A stretch of DNA of 5,760 nucleotides from an uncultured Alphaproteobacteria bacterium (GTDB taxonomy: Bacteria; Pseudomonadota; Alphaproteobacteria; Rickettsiales; UBA1997): assembly GCA_903849835.1 (NCBI GenBank), contig CAINKA010000010.1, positions 1 through 5,760 on the forward strand. Direction: 5' to 3'. This document shows positions 5,754 through 5,760 of this stretch, piece after piece; the stretch's first letter is position 1; every line of letters starts with the position of its first letter. The position numbers and the translations under genes are program-made. A model generated the notes under the pieces. It saw nothing but the letters and a program-made list of their open reading frames with translations. It was not told the origin of the DNA and made no database searches.

Positions 5754-5760
5754 ATCGGTG

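Overview
The window reads as chromosomal DNA of an alphaproteobacterium with moderately AT-rich composition. The evidence is the set of families: a MaeB-type malic enzyme with a phosphotransacetylase tail, a small DUF1674/SDHAF4 protein ending in DPTRFGDW...RAIDF, a mitochondrial-processing-peptidase-like M16 protease (HFLEHMAFKGT), an AmpD/AmiD-like amidase and a ComF protein. Dispersed palindromes of the GCTTGTCGAAGCATG type, which read as MLSLSKHD or LRQAQDD in translation, also fit. A Rickettsiales-like or other AT-rich alphaproteobacterial lineage is plausible, but genus cannot be fixed from this sequence.

Layout. Positions 1-318 (+) hold the 3' part of a ComF-family gene, which converges on an N-acetylmuramoyl-L-alanine amidase at 403-1218 (-). 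A palindromic repeat lies between them and supplies the amidase stop codon. A 92-base divergent spacer (1219-1310) separates the amidase from a three-gene + strand set: maeB (1311-3614), a Gly-rich protein of unknown function (3630-4043), and a 61-residue SDHAF4-like protein (4043-4228) that overlaps the previous stop by one base. The 250-base convergent spacer 4229-4478 carries two unrelated palindromes: another copy of the dispersed repeat followed by a T tract, and a 104-base element with perfect 27-bp inverted ends. An M16 peptidase follows at 4479-5714 (-). Its 5' leader carries one more repeat arm at the window edge.

Function. The + strand set suggests C4 metabolism: SDHAF4 helps mature the flavoprotein subunit of succinate dehydrogenase, and malic enzyme drains malate to pyruvate with NADPH formation. 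The linking Gly-rich protein is unrecognised. The other genes are housekeeping (peptidoglycan recycling or remodelling, protein processing, DNA uptake).

I see no defence system, CRISPR array, prophage or RNA gene. The most notable signal is the repeat population. One copy sits in frame inside the amidase between two zinc ligands and adds about 39 residues, a situation like the Rickettsia palindromic elements. Another forms the amidase C-terminus, one looks like a terminator, and one lies in a gene leader.
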